Part shown: positions 18,296-28,385 of the stretch, in pieces
Layout of the letters: each line of letters begins with the position of its first letter
Position numbering within the stretch: the first letter of the stretch is position 1
From: Terrirhizobium terrae
Lineage (GTDB): Bacteria; Pseudomonadota; Alphaproteobacteria; Rhizobiales; Rhizobiaceae
Direction of reading: 5' to 3'
NCBI RefSeq assembly: GCF_030323265.1
Contig: NZ_CP104992.1
Span: 1,897,501-1,961,500 of the forward strand
Length of the DNA stretch: 64,000 nucleotides
Made by a program: the position numbers and the translations under genes
Notes under the pieces: generated by a model
Database searches by the model: none
The model's input: only the letters and a program-made list of their open reading frames with translations
Told to the model about the DNA's origin: nothing

Positions 18296-19189
18296 CTAGG
18301 GGCCTGCCTGCATGGGGGAGGCGGTTTCCTCGAAACATTCCAGCAGCATTTCGGTGAGAACCCGGATCTTTCGCGCCGGATGCTGCCCCGGCGGACGGAT
18401 GACATAGATGCCGGCCGGCGGAGGCGGATAGCGGGTCATGACCGCAACGAGAGCGCCGGATGCGATATGCTCTTGCGTCACGCCGTCCGGGATCCAGGCG
18501 ATGCCCACTCCCGCCAATGCGGCGGCGGCGAGCGCCATGGCATTGTCCGCCTTGAAACGACCGCGCGGATAGACGGTGATAGTCTTCTCGCCATCCATGA
18601 ACTGCCAGGCCTCCATACCCTGCATCAGGGCCTGATGGGCAGAAAGTTCATCCGGTGTCTCGGGTGCGCCATGCGCCCGGATATAGTCGGGGCTTGCTAC
18701 AAGCTTGCCGTAAAGCGGGCCGACGCGCCGGACGATCATGTTTGAATCCGGCAGGTATCCGACCCGGATTGCGCAATCGAAACCCTCCGCGATGAGGTCG
18801 ACGAAGCGGTCGCTATAGGCCGCATCGATATGCAGTTGCGGATGTCGCAGCGCCATCTGCGCGAACACCGCGGCAAAGTAGTTCGGACCGAAGGACAGCG
18901 GCGCGGCGATCCTCAGCCGGCCGCAGAGATCGCCGGCGGGCAGGATCGTTTCCCGGGCGAGATCGATCTCGGCGCAGGCTTTTGCCGCGTGTTCGCGAAA
19001 CGCCGTCCCCGCCTCGGTAAGGGCGGCACCGCGCGTTGTGCGGGCAACAAGTTGAATACCGAGATCCGCTTCGAGCCGGGCCAGCCGCCGGCTGACCATG
19101 GATTTCGAGATGCCGAGCCGCCGGGCGGCGGGCGTGACACCGCCCGCATCGGCAAGCTCGACGAATGTCCTTAGATCTTCGATATCCAT
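18296..19189 (-). CDS. LysR-family transcriptional regulator
   Basis: 297 residues from ATG 19189 (MDIEDLRTFVELADAGG), preceded by GGAA; a second ATG at 19213 would add eight residues. The N-terminal helix-turn-helix is VTPAARRLGISKSMVSRRLARLEADLG. The effector domain begins near residue 85 (GRLRIAAPLSFG) and includes GFDCAIRVGYLPDSN. It is divergent from the isochorismatase-family hydrolase at 19346, with 156 bases between them. By the usual LysR arrangement it probably controls that gene and itself. The inducer is unknown. Confidence 0.9.
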   Translation of the reverse strand: MDIEDLRTFVELADAGGVTPAARRLGISKSMVSRRLARLEADLGIQLVARTTRGAALTEAGTAFREHAAKACAEIDLARETILPAGDLCGRLRIAAPLSFGPNYFAAVFAQMALRHPQLHIDAAYSDRFVDLIAEGFDCAIRVGYLPDSNMIVRRVGPLYGKLVASPDYIRAHGAPETPDELSAHQALMQGMEAWQFMDGEKTITVYPRGRFKADNAMALAAAALAGVGIAWIPDGVTQEHIASGALVAVMTRYPPPPAGIYVIRPPGQHPARKIRVLTEMLLECFEETASPMQAGP

Positions 19190-19345
19190 CCGGTGTTCCT
19201 CATTCTGCAACACAGCTTGTCAGAATTGGAGGCTACCGTATCGAAAGCCGGAATGACAGTGTCCGCCTCGCAGGCGGCGCCGCTGTCAGCGCAGACCTGC
19301 CGACAGAACGATCACACCCGTAAATCGACAGTGGAGGATATATTC

Positions 19346-19996
19346 ATGACCTTTCGCAACGGCCTGGCTTCGCTTCTTCGTCCCGAAGATTCCGTCCTCG
19401 TCCTGATCGACCACCAGCCATACCAGCTGACCAATGTGAACAGTCACGATCCGCATATGGTCGTCAACAATGCGACGGCGCTGGCGAAGTCGGCCAAGGC
19501 CTTCGGCGTTCCCACCATCGTCACCAGCGTCATCGCCGATCGCGGCGGCCTCATCTTCCCGCAGATCACCGACGTGTTTCCGGGCGAGGAGGTGATCGAC
19601 CGAACCTTCATCAACACCTGGGAAGACAAGAAGGTGGTGGATGTCGTGAAGGCGACGGGCCGCAAGCAGCTGATCATTGCCGGGCTGTGGACGGAAATCT
19701 GCGTCGCCATGCCGGCAATCCAGGCCGCCGGTGAGGGCTGGGATGTGACCGTCATCACCGATGCATCGGGCGCGGTTTCGACCGAGGCTCATGAGGTTGC
19801 CATCCAGCGCATGATCCGGGCGGGCGTGAACATGATGACATGGCTGGCGCTGGCCGCAGAATGGCAGCGCGACTGGGCACGCCTCGGCACGGCCGGAGAG
19901 ATGACGGAAATCCTGAAACAGCACGCCGCCGGCAGCGGCATCGCCTATCTCTGGGAGCAGCAGCTGCTCAACACCCCGGTGCCGACCGCGGGTTGA
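19346..19996 (+). CDS. Isochorismatase-family (YcaC-like) cysteine hydrolase
   Basis: 216 residues; ATG 19346 follows GTGGAGG. The cysteine hydrolase fold shows the catalytic aspartate in VLVLIDHQPYQL, the lysine region at NTWEDKKVVD, and the nucleophile cysteine in LIIAGLWTEICVAMPAIQAAGEGW. A YcaC-type C-terminus follows (LALAAEWQRDWARLGTAGEMTEIL). Relatives hydrolyse small amides or N-carbamoyl compounds; the actual substrate is not deducible. Probably regulated by the divergent LysR protein. Confidence 0.88.
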   Translation: MTFRNGLASLLRPEDSVLVLIDHQPYQLTNVNSHDPHMVVNNATALAKSAKAFGVPTIVTSVIADRGGLIFPQITDVFPGEEVIDRTFINTWEDKKVVDVVKATGRKQLIIAGLWTEICVAMPAIQAAGEGWDVTVITDASGAVSTEAHEVAIQRMIRAGVNMMTWLALAAEWQRDWARLGTAGEMTEILKQHAAGSGIAYLWEQQLLNTPVPTAG

Positions 19997-20108
19997 TGTG
20001 AGGCCGATGAACAACCTGGGCTATGCGATGCGCGAGCGCTAAGCGCCTGGCCAAACTTGTTGTGCCATTTCCCAGGTAGAGGCGCTTTGCGTCCCGTATG
20101 AACGACAA

Positions 20109-20135
20109 GGCAGACGGCGGTATCCGCCGTCTGCC
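20109..20135 (-). terminator. Terminator after lepA
   Basis: Perfect 12-base stem GGCAGACGGCGG / CCGCCGTCTGCC with a 3-base loop, starting 10 bases after the lepA stop and followed by TTGTCGTT on the minus strand. Confidence 0.7.
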
Positions 20136-20145
20136 TTTGGTCGCC

Positions 20146-21969
<1,824 letters not shown>

Positions 21970-22056
21970 GGCTCGCGCATATAGCAGTGCGAGATCCCTG
22001 CCGCAAAGGGGAAAGATAACGCTTTGTTGACGATGCCGCCCGGGCAGAGGGGTGGC

Positions 22057-23385
22057 TCAGCTGTCGCGGGCTTCCGCCTGAGCCTCCGTTTGTGCCTGTG
22101 TCTCTATCTGGGCCTCTGCCTGGGCTTGCGCTTCCGCCTGCGCCTGGGCGGCACCCGGCTCGGTCAGGATGGCGGCATTTGGCAGCTGCGCGCTGCGCAC
22201 CTCGTGGCTTTCGCGCTCTTCTTCGGGCGCCGGCCCGCGTTCCGTCAGGCGCTGCAGAATGAAGGCGGCATAGGCAATTGCCACCAGGATGGCGGCGACG
22301 ATGAAGGTGCGGTCGCCGAGCACCGGCGTCAGCATGGTAACGGCGAGCGGGACGATCGTCGCAGCCGTCGACCACGCGACGAGCAGGGTCGAGGAGAGCG
22401 GCACGAAATCGCCGGGATCGGCGCGGTCATTGGCATGCGCGTTGCCGACCGAATAGACAGTCTCCACAGCGCCGCCGAAGATCAGGAAGACGATCATCAG
22501 CAGATAGAGATGCGAGAACGAGGAGAGGAAGGCGCCGCAGCCGGCAATCACGATCAATATGCAGGTGATCAGAAGCACATAGCGTCGGTCCATCCGGTCC
22601 GAGAGCATGCCGAGCGGATATTGCACGAAGAGCAGGCCGGTCTGCATGACGAACATCAGCAGCGCGACATCGGTCTGCGAAACGCCGTTGGTCGAGGCGT
22701 AGATCGGCACATAGCCCTGGACCACCATGGAAAGACCGCCCGAGGCCAGAACGCCGACGAGGCCGACCGGCGAGATCTTCCAGGCCATCGGGATGTCGAC
22801 ATTGACACGCGCCGGCGCCGGCGGGTTGGGCAGGCGGGTGAGCCCGATCGGCAGGATGGCGATGGCGGTGAAGAACACGACCGCAAGCGGCGCCAGATTG
22901 CCGTCAGTCGGGATCTGGCCGAACAGCCAGGCGCCGCAGCCGAGGCCGAGGACGTAAGCCATGTAGAAGAAGGACATGGCCTTGCCACGCCATTCATTCG
23001 ACGCGGCATGGTTGAGCCAGCTCTGGGCGATGATGAAATTGACGTTGGCGGCAGCGCCATAGATGCCGCGGGCGAAGATCCAGGCATAGGCGGGCAGATC
23101 TGCGGCGATCAGTACGGCGGCGATGATGACCATGGCCATCGAGCAGGAAAACAGCCGCGCATGGCCGACGCGCTTGATCAGCGGTCCGCCGACGACACAG
23201 CCCACCAGTCCGCCGAAAGCGACCGCGGTGACGGCCGCGCCCGCCGCCCAGGACGTATCCGTGCGGGTCAGCATGAAGGGCACATAGGCGAACATGATGC
23301 CGCTGCCGATCGCGGCGATCGTCATGGAAATGACGATGCTGGCAATCGACAAGGGCGAAACTCTGACCTGGGCCTGACCCGTCAT
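22057..23385 (-). CDS. MFS transporter (YcaD-like)
   Basis: About 442 residues from ATG 23385 (MTGQAQVRVSP), with GGAGAG upstream; an in-frame ATG at 23412 is less likely. Twelve hydrophobic segments are visible, with the MFS loop GGPLIKRVGHARLF between helices 2 and 3 and YPLGMLSDRMDRRYVLL between helices 8 and 9. The last 60 residues form a hydrophilic tail ending in an Ala-Gln-Glu repeat (AQAEAQ units). Substrate unknown. The divergent XRE-cupin regulator 174 bases away could control it. Confidence 0.85.
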   Translation of the reverse strand: MTGQAQVRVSPLSIASIVISMTIAAIGSGIMFAYVPFMLTRTDTSWAAGAAVTAVAFGGLVGCVVGGPLIKRVGHARLFSCSMAMVIIAAVLIAADLPAYAWIFARGIYGAAANVNFIIAQSWLNHAASNEWRGKAMSFFYMAYVLGLGCGAWLFGQIPTDGNLAPLAVVFFTAIAILPIGLTRLPNPPAPARVNVDIPMAWKISPVGLVGVLASGGLSMVVQGYVPIYASTNGVSQTDVALLMFVMQTGLLFVQYPLGMLSDRMDRRYVLLITCILIVIAGCGAFLSSFSHLYLLMIVFLIFGGAVETVYSVGNAHANDRADPGDFVPLSSTLLVAWSTAATIVPLAVTMLTPVLGDRTFIVAAILVAIAYAAFILQRLTERGPAPEEERESHEVRSAQLPNAAILTEPGAAQAQAEAQAQAEAQIETQAQTEAQAEARDS

Positions 23386-23558
23386 GCGATACTCTCCGGA
23401 GGACCGCTTCATGAGAGCGGTTCGTTCCGCCTCCTTAGCTCAACAATATGTCCATGAGCTATCGCACAAACGCCACCGGCGATAATTTTCAGACGCTAAG
23501 TCCAAAGCGCCAAACCCGAGGACTTGACTCCATCATATGAGAATGAAAATCTCAGATC

Positions 23559-24134
23559 ATGGAAAATCAGGATCGGGACATTGCCGAGGCGATCAGCGCT
23601 CGCGTGAAGCAGCTGAGGGAAAAGGCGGGGCTGACGCTGGACCAGCTCGCCGAGCGCTCTGGCGTCAGCCGCGCAATGATCTCGCGGATCGAACGGGCGG
23701 AAACGAGCCCGACGGCGGCGCTGTTGGCCCGGCTTTCGGAAGCGCTGGGCCTGACGCTGTCGGCCTTCTTCGCCGATGACGACCGGCCGGCCTCGCGGCT
23801 TTCCCGGCGCGAGGCACAGCAGCTGTGGCGCGATCCGGCAACCGGCTACCTACGCCGCTCGGTATCCCCCGCCGGCATGCCGAGCCCGGTGGATATCGTC
23901 GAGGTGGATTTTCCGGCTGGCAGCCGCGTCAGCTTTCCGCCGCGTGAGGAGAGCCGGGTGATGACCCAGCATATCTGGGTCTTCGAAGGCCGGCTCGACA
24001 TGGTGCTGCCTGAGGCGACCTATCATCTCGAAGCCGGCGATTGCCTGTTCATGGATATCGGCGACGCTTTCGACTTCCACAATCCATCCGACAAGCCTGC
24101 CCGCTACGCGGTGATTTTGAATCGCGGACGCTGA
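23559..24134 (+). CDS. XRE-family regulator with C-terminal cupin domain
   Basis: 191 residues. Residues 12-70 are a helix-turn-helix of the XRE/SinR type (RVKQLREKAGLTLDQLAERSGVSRAMISRIERAETSPTAALL, given in outline). Residues 110-190 form a cupin small-molecule domain (HIWVFEGRLDMVLPEATYHLEAGDCLFMDIGDAFDFHNPSD). Such two-domain proteins usually repress an adjacent catabolic or transport gene until a ligand binds the cupin. A GNAT acetyltransferase follows 22 bases later in the same direction, and an MFS transporter is divergent. The start has no strong ribosome-binding site. Confidence 0.9.
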   Translation: MENQDRDIAEAISARVKQLREKAGLTLDQLAERSGVSRAMISRIERAETSPTAALLARLSEALGLTLSAFFADDDRPASRLSRREAQQLWRDPATGYLRRSVSPAGMPSPVDIVEVDFPAGSRVSFPPREESRVMTQHIWVFEGRLDMVLPEATYHLEAGDCLFMDIGDAFDFHNPSDKPARYAVILNRGR

Positions 24135-24156
24135 GACAAAGACAAGGGAACCCCGC

Positions 24157-24678
24157 ATGACCGCCATCATCCGCATTCTCGACGCGACAGGCGCGCGCGC
24201 CGCCATTCCGGATCTCTGCGAAGTCCTGTCCGACTGCATCAATGGCGGTTCGTCGCTCGGTTTCATGCTGCCCTTCGAGCCGAAGGATGGGGTGGCCTAC
24301 TGGCAGGATATAGCCGGCCAGGTGGAGAAGGGCGGCATCATTCTCGGCGTGGCGGAGGTCGATGGTCGCATCGTCGGCACGGTGCAGATTGGGCTCGCGT
24401 CGAAGCCGAACCAGCCCCATCGCGGCGATCTGATGAAGCTGATGGTCCACAGTTCCGCCCGCGGTCTCGGCCTGTCGCGCAAGCTGACGGAAGCGGTGGA
24501 GAAAGAGGCGGCCGGCCGCGGTCGCACGCTGCTGGTGCTGGATACCGCGACCGGCAGCGATGCGGAAGGCATCTACCCGCGCCTCGGCTGGGAGCGCGTC
24601 GGCGTTATTCCCGATTACGCGCTCTGGCCGCAGGGTGGTCTCTGTGGCACGACGCTGTTCTACAAGCGGATTGGATGA
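24157..24678 (+). CDS. GNAT-family N-acetyltransferase
   Basis: 173 residues. The acetyl-CoA-binding region is visible as LMVHSSARGLGLSRKLTEAVEKEAAGRGRTLLVLDT (motif A; the R/Q-x-x-G-x-G/A loop is SARGLGLSRKL), then YPRLGWERVGVIPDYAL as motif B. The companion N-terminal half contains VDGRIVGTVQIGL. It lies 22 bases after the XRE-cupin regulator gene and is probably co-transcribed with it. The acceptor amine is unknown. Confidence 0.9.
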   Translation: MTAIIRILDATGARAAIPDLCEVLSDCINGGSSLGFMLPFEPKDGVAYWQDIAGQVEKGGIILGVAEVDGRIVGTVQIGLASKPNQPHRGDLMKLMVHSSARGLGLSRKLTEAVEKEAAGRGRTLLVLDTATGSDAEGIYPRLGWERVGVIPDYALWPQGGLCGTTLFYKRIG

Positions 24679-24708
24679 GCAAGGCGGGCAGCCCGCCTCG
24701 TTCGTCAA

Positions 24709-25775
24709 TCAATTGTCTGCCTGCAGCGTTTTCCTGAAGGCGTCGACAATCAGCCGGCTGAGTTCCGCGTGAATATCCGTGCGGGGACGTGCCGTCTCAT
24801 CGCAGATCGGATCCACCTCGCCGACCGACTTCAAGAATGCCGGGGCAGCCGGCTTGCAGACTGGCAGGAAGCTGAAGTGATCCGCGCCGTCAACCTGCGC
24901 ATAGGACGCCCCGGGTATCGCTGTCGCCAACCGGTCGGAGCGCACACCGAGCGGGATTTGCCCCGGACCACCGAGATTGATCAGCGTGACCGGCACGTCG
25001 ATCGCCGCCACGCTGTCCTTTTGAAACGTGGTGGCAAGGCCGGGATCCACCGCGACGACGGAGACGATGCGTGCGTCACGGTTCTGCTGCTCGAAGCGGG
25101 TCTTGTCGATGCCTGAAAGCTGCAACGGTTCGACATCCACCCGTTCACCGGCCGCATAACCATGGCCGCCGGCAAACCAGCTGCAATCCATCATCTCGGG
25201 GTTTTTGTCGCAGTAACGGACATAGGCAGGAAGATAGCCGCGAGCACCGGCAAGTTCCATCGCCGTGGAGCCGCCGAGCGAGAAGCCCAGAAGACCTATG
25301 CGAGCCGGATTGATTGCTGCCCCCACCGAGAACTTTCGGACAGAGCCGTTATGGTCTTCGAGATATCTTGGGCACGCTCCCAGATCTTAGGCGTGGCGGC
25401 GGGCGTGGAATCGCCGCTGGTTGTGCCTGGGTGGTTGGGGCCGGCGACGATGAAGCCGGCCTCCGCGAGTTTCACGGCAATCCACGCCATGCCGTCAACT
25501 CGTGAACCGGAGCCGTGTGAAAGGAGCACGAGCGGAAAACGACCGTTCGCAACGGCTGCATCTTTCTGCGCGGAAGAGCTTTCGAAGATAGGATTGTCGT
25601 CGGCGGGGATCTGTTCGCCACCCGCCTTCGCCGGGTACCAGACGGTGACGGCCAGCGGCCTCGGATAATCCTGGGTGACGACGCTGATCTTGCGCACACC
25701 GATGGGATCGGCGGCAGGGGCTGTGACCGCCGAGGCGCAGAGCGCCAGGGCAAAGATAGGGACTGTCAGTTTCAT
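24709..25775 (-). CDS. Secreted alpha/beta hydrolase (dienelactone hydrolase-like), frameshifted at about 25322
   Basis: Starts at ATG 25775 (GAGG upstream) with a signal peptide (MKLTVPIFALALCASAVTAPAAD). The first part gives the typical opening VTVWYPAKAGGEQ and PLVLLSHGSGSRVDGMAW (oxyanion region). After about 25322 the protein continues in another frame with NPARIGLLGFSLGGSTAMELAG, the nucleophile elbow G-F-S-L-G, and ends at 24709. A final histidine lies in DGADHFSF. Adding one G to the run of five gives RWGAAINPARIG and a 355-residue protein. This G/C-run loss is typical of sequencing error. The fold resembles secreted dienelactone hydrolase/PAF-acetylhydrolase relatives; substrate unknown. 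Confidence 0.82.
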
Positions 25776-25878
25776 GGGAGCCTCGCCTTGTTGGAGAACG
25801 GCTGCGACCATGAGAGAGGCTGAAAGGATAAACGACCTCGAACGCAATCGAGGTCGTTTAATTATTGGCAGGGTTTTG

Positions 25879-27102
25879 TCAGGCCTTGTGCCGGCGGGGC
25901 TTCCGCTCGCCGAGGAAATAGGCGAGTGCGACGACCGGCAGCGCGATGCCGATGGTGGAGGCGAAGAGCCAGCCGCCTTCCGCAAAGGCCCAGGCGCCGA
26001 CAGCCGAGCCGAGCGCGCCGCCCACGAAGAAAGTCGCCATGAACAGGCCGTTCAGCCGCGAGCGAAGCTCGGCGCCGAGCGAATAGATCGCCCGCTGGCT
26101 GATGACGAGCGTCATCGCTACGCCGAAATCCAGGAGCACGGCGGCAAATCCGAGAAGCAGCAGGGCAACGGTCGAGCCTTCCGGGGCGATATGGGTGATC
26201 AGGAAGGCGATCGCGACGGAGAGGATGCCGAGCGCCGTGGCCGGCTTGCCGAGATCACGGTCGGCCAGGCGTCCGGCGATCGGCGAGGCGATGGCGCCGG
26301 CAACACCGACCAGCGCGAAGATGGCGATGCCCGCCTGGCTCAGGTGGAAGGCCGGTCCGGCGAGCACGAGCGGCGTCACCGTCCAGAACAGGCTGAAGGC
26401 GGCGAACTGGCAGAACTGGTAGAAGGAGCGGCGGCGCAGCACCGGCTGCGTGGCATAGAGCGTGCCGAGCGAGGCGATCAGGCCGCCATAGGACATTTTC
26501 GTATGGGGTACGCGCTTCGGCAGGCGGGTGGCGAGGATGAAGCCGAGAGCGATCATCACCGCGGCCGACAGGTAGAAGATCGTATGCCAGGAGGAGAGGC
26601 CGGTGACGAAGCTTGCGACCGGTCGCGCCATCATGATGCCGATCATCAGGCCGCTGACGACGTTGCCGACCACCCGGCCGCGATGCTCCTCGGGCGCGAG
26701 GCTTGCGGCAAAGGGCACGATCATCTGCACGGCGCTGGAGGCAAGGCCTATTGCCAGCGAGGCGAGAAGAAAGGGAATGGCGGCCGTGGAAAGGCCGGCG
26801 GCGATCAGCGCGATCGTGGCGGCGCCGATCATGGTGATGATCAGCCGGCGGTTTTCCACGAGATCGCCAAGCGGCACGATGAACAGCAGGCCGATGCCGT
26901 AGCCGATCTGGGTGAGCGTGACGATGAGTCCGGTCAGGTGCGGGGGCAGGCCGATGGCGGCGGCGATCGGGCCGGCCAGAGGCTGGGCATAATAGAGATT
27001 GGCGACGATCAGGCCGCAGGCTGCGGCCATGATGAAGGTGAGCGCGGCGCTCATCTGCGAATGTCTTGCCGGCGCATCGAGCGCTACGGACGGGCTGGTC
27101 AT
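25879..27102 (-). CDS. MFS transporter
   Basis: 407 residues from ATG 27102 (AAGGA upstream); the frame extends about 350 bases further without coding character. Twelve hydrophobic helices are visible, with the helix 2-3 loop VPLGDLVENRRLI and the helix 8-9 loop ASPIAGRLADRDLGKPATAL. It opens FIMAAACGLIVANLYYAQPLAGPIAAAIGLP, a pattern typical of the YnfM/arabinose-efflux-like MFS branch of drug exporters (family knowledge). A TetR repressor lies 32 bases upstream in the same direction, so the pair probably form an autoregulated efflux operon. Confidence 0.88.
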   Translation of the reverse strand: MTSPSVALDAPARHSQMSAALTFIMAAACGLIVANLYYAQPLAGPIAAAIGLPPHLTGLIVTLTQIGYGIGLLFIVPLGDLVENRRLIITMIGAATIALIAAGLSTAAIPFLLASLAIGLASSAVQMIVPFAASLAPEEHRGRVVGNVVSGLMIGIMMARPVASFVTGLSSWHTIFYLSAAVMIALGFILATRLPKRVPHTKMSYGGLIASLGTLYATQPVLRRRSFYQFCQFAAFSLFWTVTPLVLAGPAFHLSQAGIAIFALVGVAGAIASPIAGRLADRDLGKPATALGILSVAIAFLITHIAPEGSTVALLLLGFAAVLLDFGVAMTLVISQRAIYSLGAELRSRLNGLFMATFFVGGALGSAVGAWAFAEGGWLFASTIGIALPVVALAYFLGERKPRRHKA

Positions 27103-27134
27103 GGAGGGTGTCCTTGCATGCAATGGAAATGGGT

Positions 27135-27755
27135 TCAGTCGAGCAGCTTCATCGCCACATCGACCACGGAAAAGGTCTCCTCCCGACTGGGACTCGTCTT
27201 GCCGAGCACGCGAAGGCCCTGCACGACGGAAAGATAAAGCCGCGCCGTCGCTTTCGGTTCGATCGATCGGCTGACCGAACCATCCTCCTGCCCGCGACGG
27301 ATCAGCGCTTCGAACGTCTCTTCGAAGCGATCCATGGAGCGTCCGACCCTGGCTGCGGCCTCGTCGTCGAACACCGCCATTTCGACCGCGACGCCGACCG
27401 CCATGCAACCGTGGCGGCCCGATTTTCCATGGGCGTTCTCGGCATAGAAGCAAAGCATGCGATAGACGGCGTCGCGCCCGTCCGATGCCCTCGCCAGCTC
27501 CTCGTCGAGTGCGGCGTTGCGCACCTGCTTGTAGCGGTCGAAGGCAGCAAGGAAGATGGCACGCTTGTCCTTGAAGGCCTTGTACAAACTCCCGGCTGTC
27601 AGCCCCATCGCGTCGCGCAGGTCCGAGATCGAGGTGCCGTGATAGCCGCGTTCGGTGAAGACCGAGATCGCCTTGTCGAGCGCGGTGTCTATGTCAAATT
27701 CGCGCGGGCGGCCGGCGGAACGGGCAGTCGTGCCGATATCGATGCCAAGGCTCAT
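27135..27755 (-). CDS. TetR/AcrR-family transcriptional repressor
   Basis: 206 residues. The N-terminal TetR helix-turn-helix is DKAISVFTERGYHGTSISDLRDAMGLTAGSLYKAFKDKRAIF (about residues 26-67, in outline). The C-terminal ligand domain belongs to the TetR_C group with RHGCMAVGVAVEM. A perfect dyad lies just upstream (27769-27792), so autorepression is expected. The MFS gene follows 32 bases downstream in the same direction. A drug-like inducer is likely but unidentified. Confidence 0.92.
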   Translation of the reverse strand: MSLGIDIGTTARSAGRPREFDIDTALDKAISVFTERGYHGTSISDLRDAMGLTAGSLYKAFKDKRAIFLAAFDRYKQVRNAALDEELARASDGRDAVYRMLCFYAENAHGKSGRHGCMAVGVAVEMAVFDDEAAARVGRSMDRFEETFEALIRRGQEDGSVSRSIEPKATARLYLSVVQGLRVLGKTSPSREETFSVVDVAMKLLD

Positions 27756-27768
27756 AGGCGTAAACTCA

Positions 27769-27792
27769 ATTTGGAAATGATCGTTTCCAAAT
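27769..27792. promoter_or_regulatory. TetR-type operator dyad
   Basis: Perfect 9-base inverted repeat, ATTTGGAAA and TTTCCAAAT, separated by TGATCG and centred about 25 bases upstream of the TetR start. Size and symmetry match TetR-family operators. It would cover the promoter of the tetR-MFS unit. Confidence 0.7.
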
Positions 27793-27911
27793 AGGCCGCA
27801 TGATGGTGCCGGTCAAGCGGGGGCGAGGCGCAAAAGGCCAGAAAAATTCGGAACAGTTCTGGATGTGAAGGGTTGGACCAGTGTCACCAACCTTAAAGCT
27901 GGAGGACAGAT

Positions 27912-28079
27912 ATGAGTAAAAGTGACGTACAGACAGCCGTAAAACGCGCCAAGCGCCAGGTGGAAAACACCAGTGCCGGCGGCCACTTGGGTGGTACCTA
28001 TTACGGCCAGAACCCGGACGGTAAGACGTCGTCGATGAACCACAACGTCGGCAGCAACCGGACCAATAGCGGTAGTTGA
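27912..28079 (+). CDS. 55-residue hypothetical protein
   Basis: Short gene with an excellent ribosome-binding site (GGAGG, 6 bases before ATG 27912) and a terminator downstream. The product starts MSKSDVQTAVKRAKRQ, is basic at the N-terminus, then Gly/Asn-rich (GGHLGGTYYGQNPDG) and hydrophilic, ending SNRTNSGS. There is no membrane segment or cysteine. The start signal, the terminator and the clean isolated frame support it. Function unknown. Confidence 0.7.
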   Translation: MSKSDVQTAVKRAKRQVENTSAGGHLGGTYYGQNPDGKTSSMNHNVGSNRTNSGS

Positions 28080-28108
28080 CGTCATGTCTCATTGAGTTTC
28101 GAAGGGCC

Positions 28109-28135
28109 CCGCCGCGTGCGGGGCCTTTTCGTTGG
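28109..28135 (+). terminator. Rho-independent terminator
   Basis: GGCCCCGC-cgcgt-GCGGGGCC followed by TTTTC, 30 bases after the 55-residue gene. Confidence 0.75.
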
Positions 28136-28156
28136 ATGGCCCTTGCTCCCCAAGGT

Positions 28157-28251
28157 CGTCATCCTCGGGCTTGTCCCGAGGATCTACCGATGTTGCAGCG
28201 GCCGAGACGTAGCAGATGCTCGGCACAAGGCCGAGCATGACGGAGGAGGAG
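28157..28251. repeat. Dispersed rhizobial intergenic palindromic element (RIME-like), copy 1
   Basis: About 95 bases opening CGTCATCCTCGGGC-TTGTCCCGAGGATC and closing GATGCTCGG..CCGAGCATGACGGAGGA: two hairpins whose outer ends (CGTCAT / ATGACG) are also complementary. A second copy lies at 47028. The rest of the 28080-28385 gap holds only the terminator before it and the leader of the next gene. Confidence 0.75.
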
Positions 28252-28385
28252 GTGGCGGCGCTGCGACCATAGCAAGCTGCTTCAAAAATTATCTCGTCCC
28301 CTGTCGGCAGCCCTGCCGCTCACCCGTCCTTGGTGTATCGTGGCGAGATCGCTCGCCTTGAAGATGGCGAAACGGGAGGCAGAAA

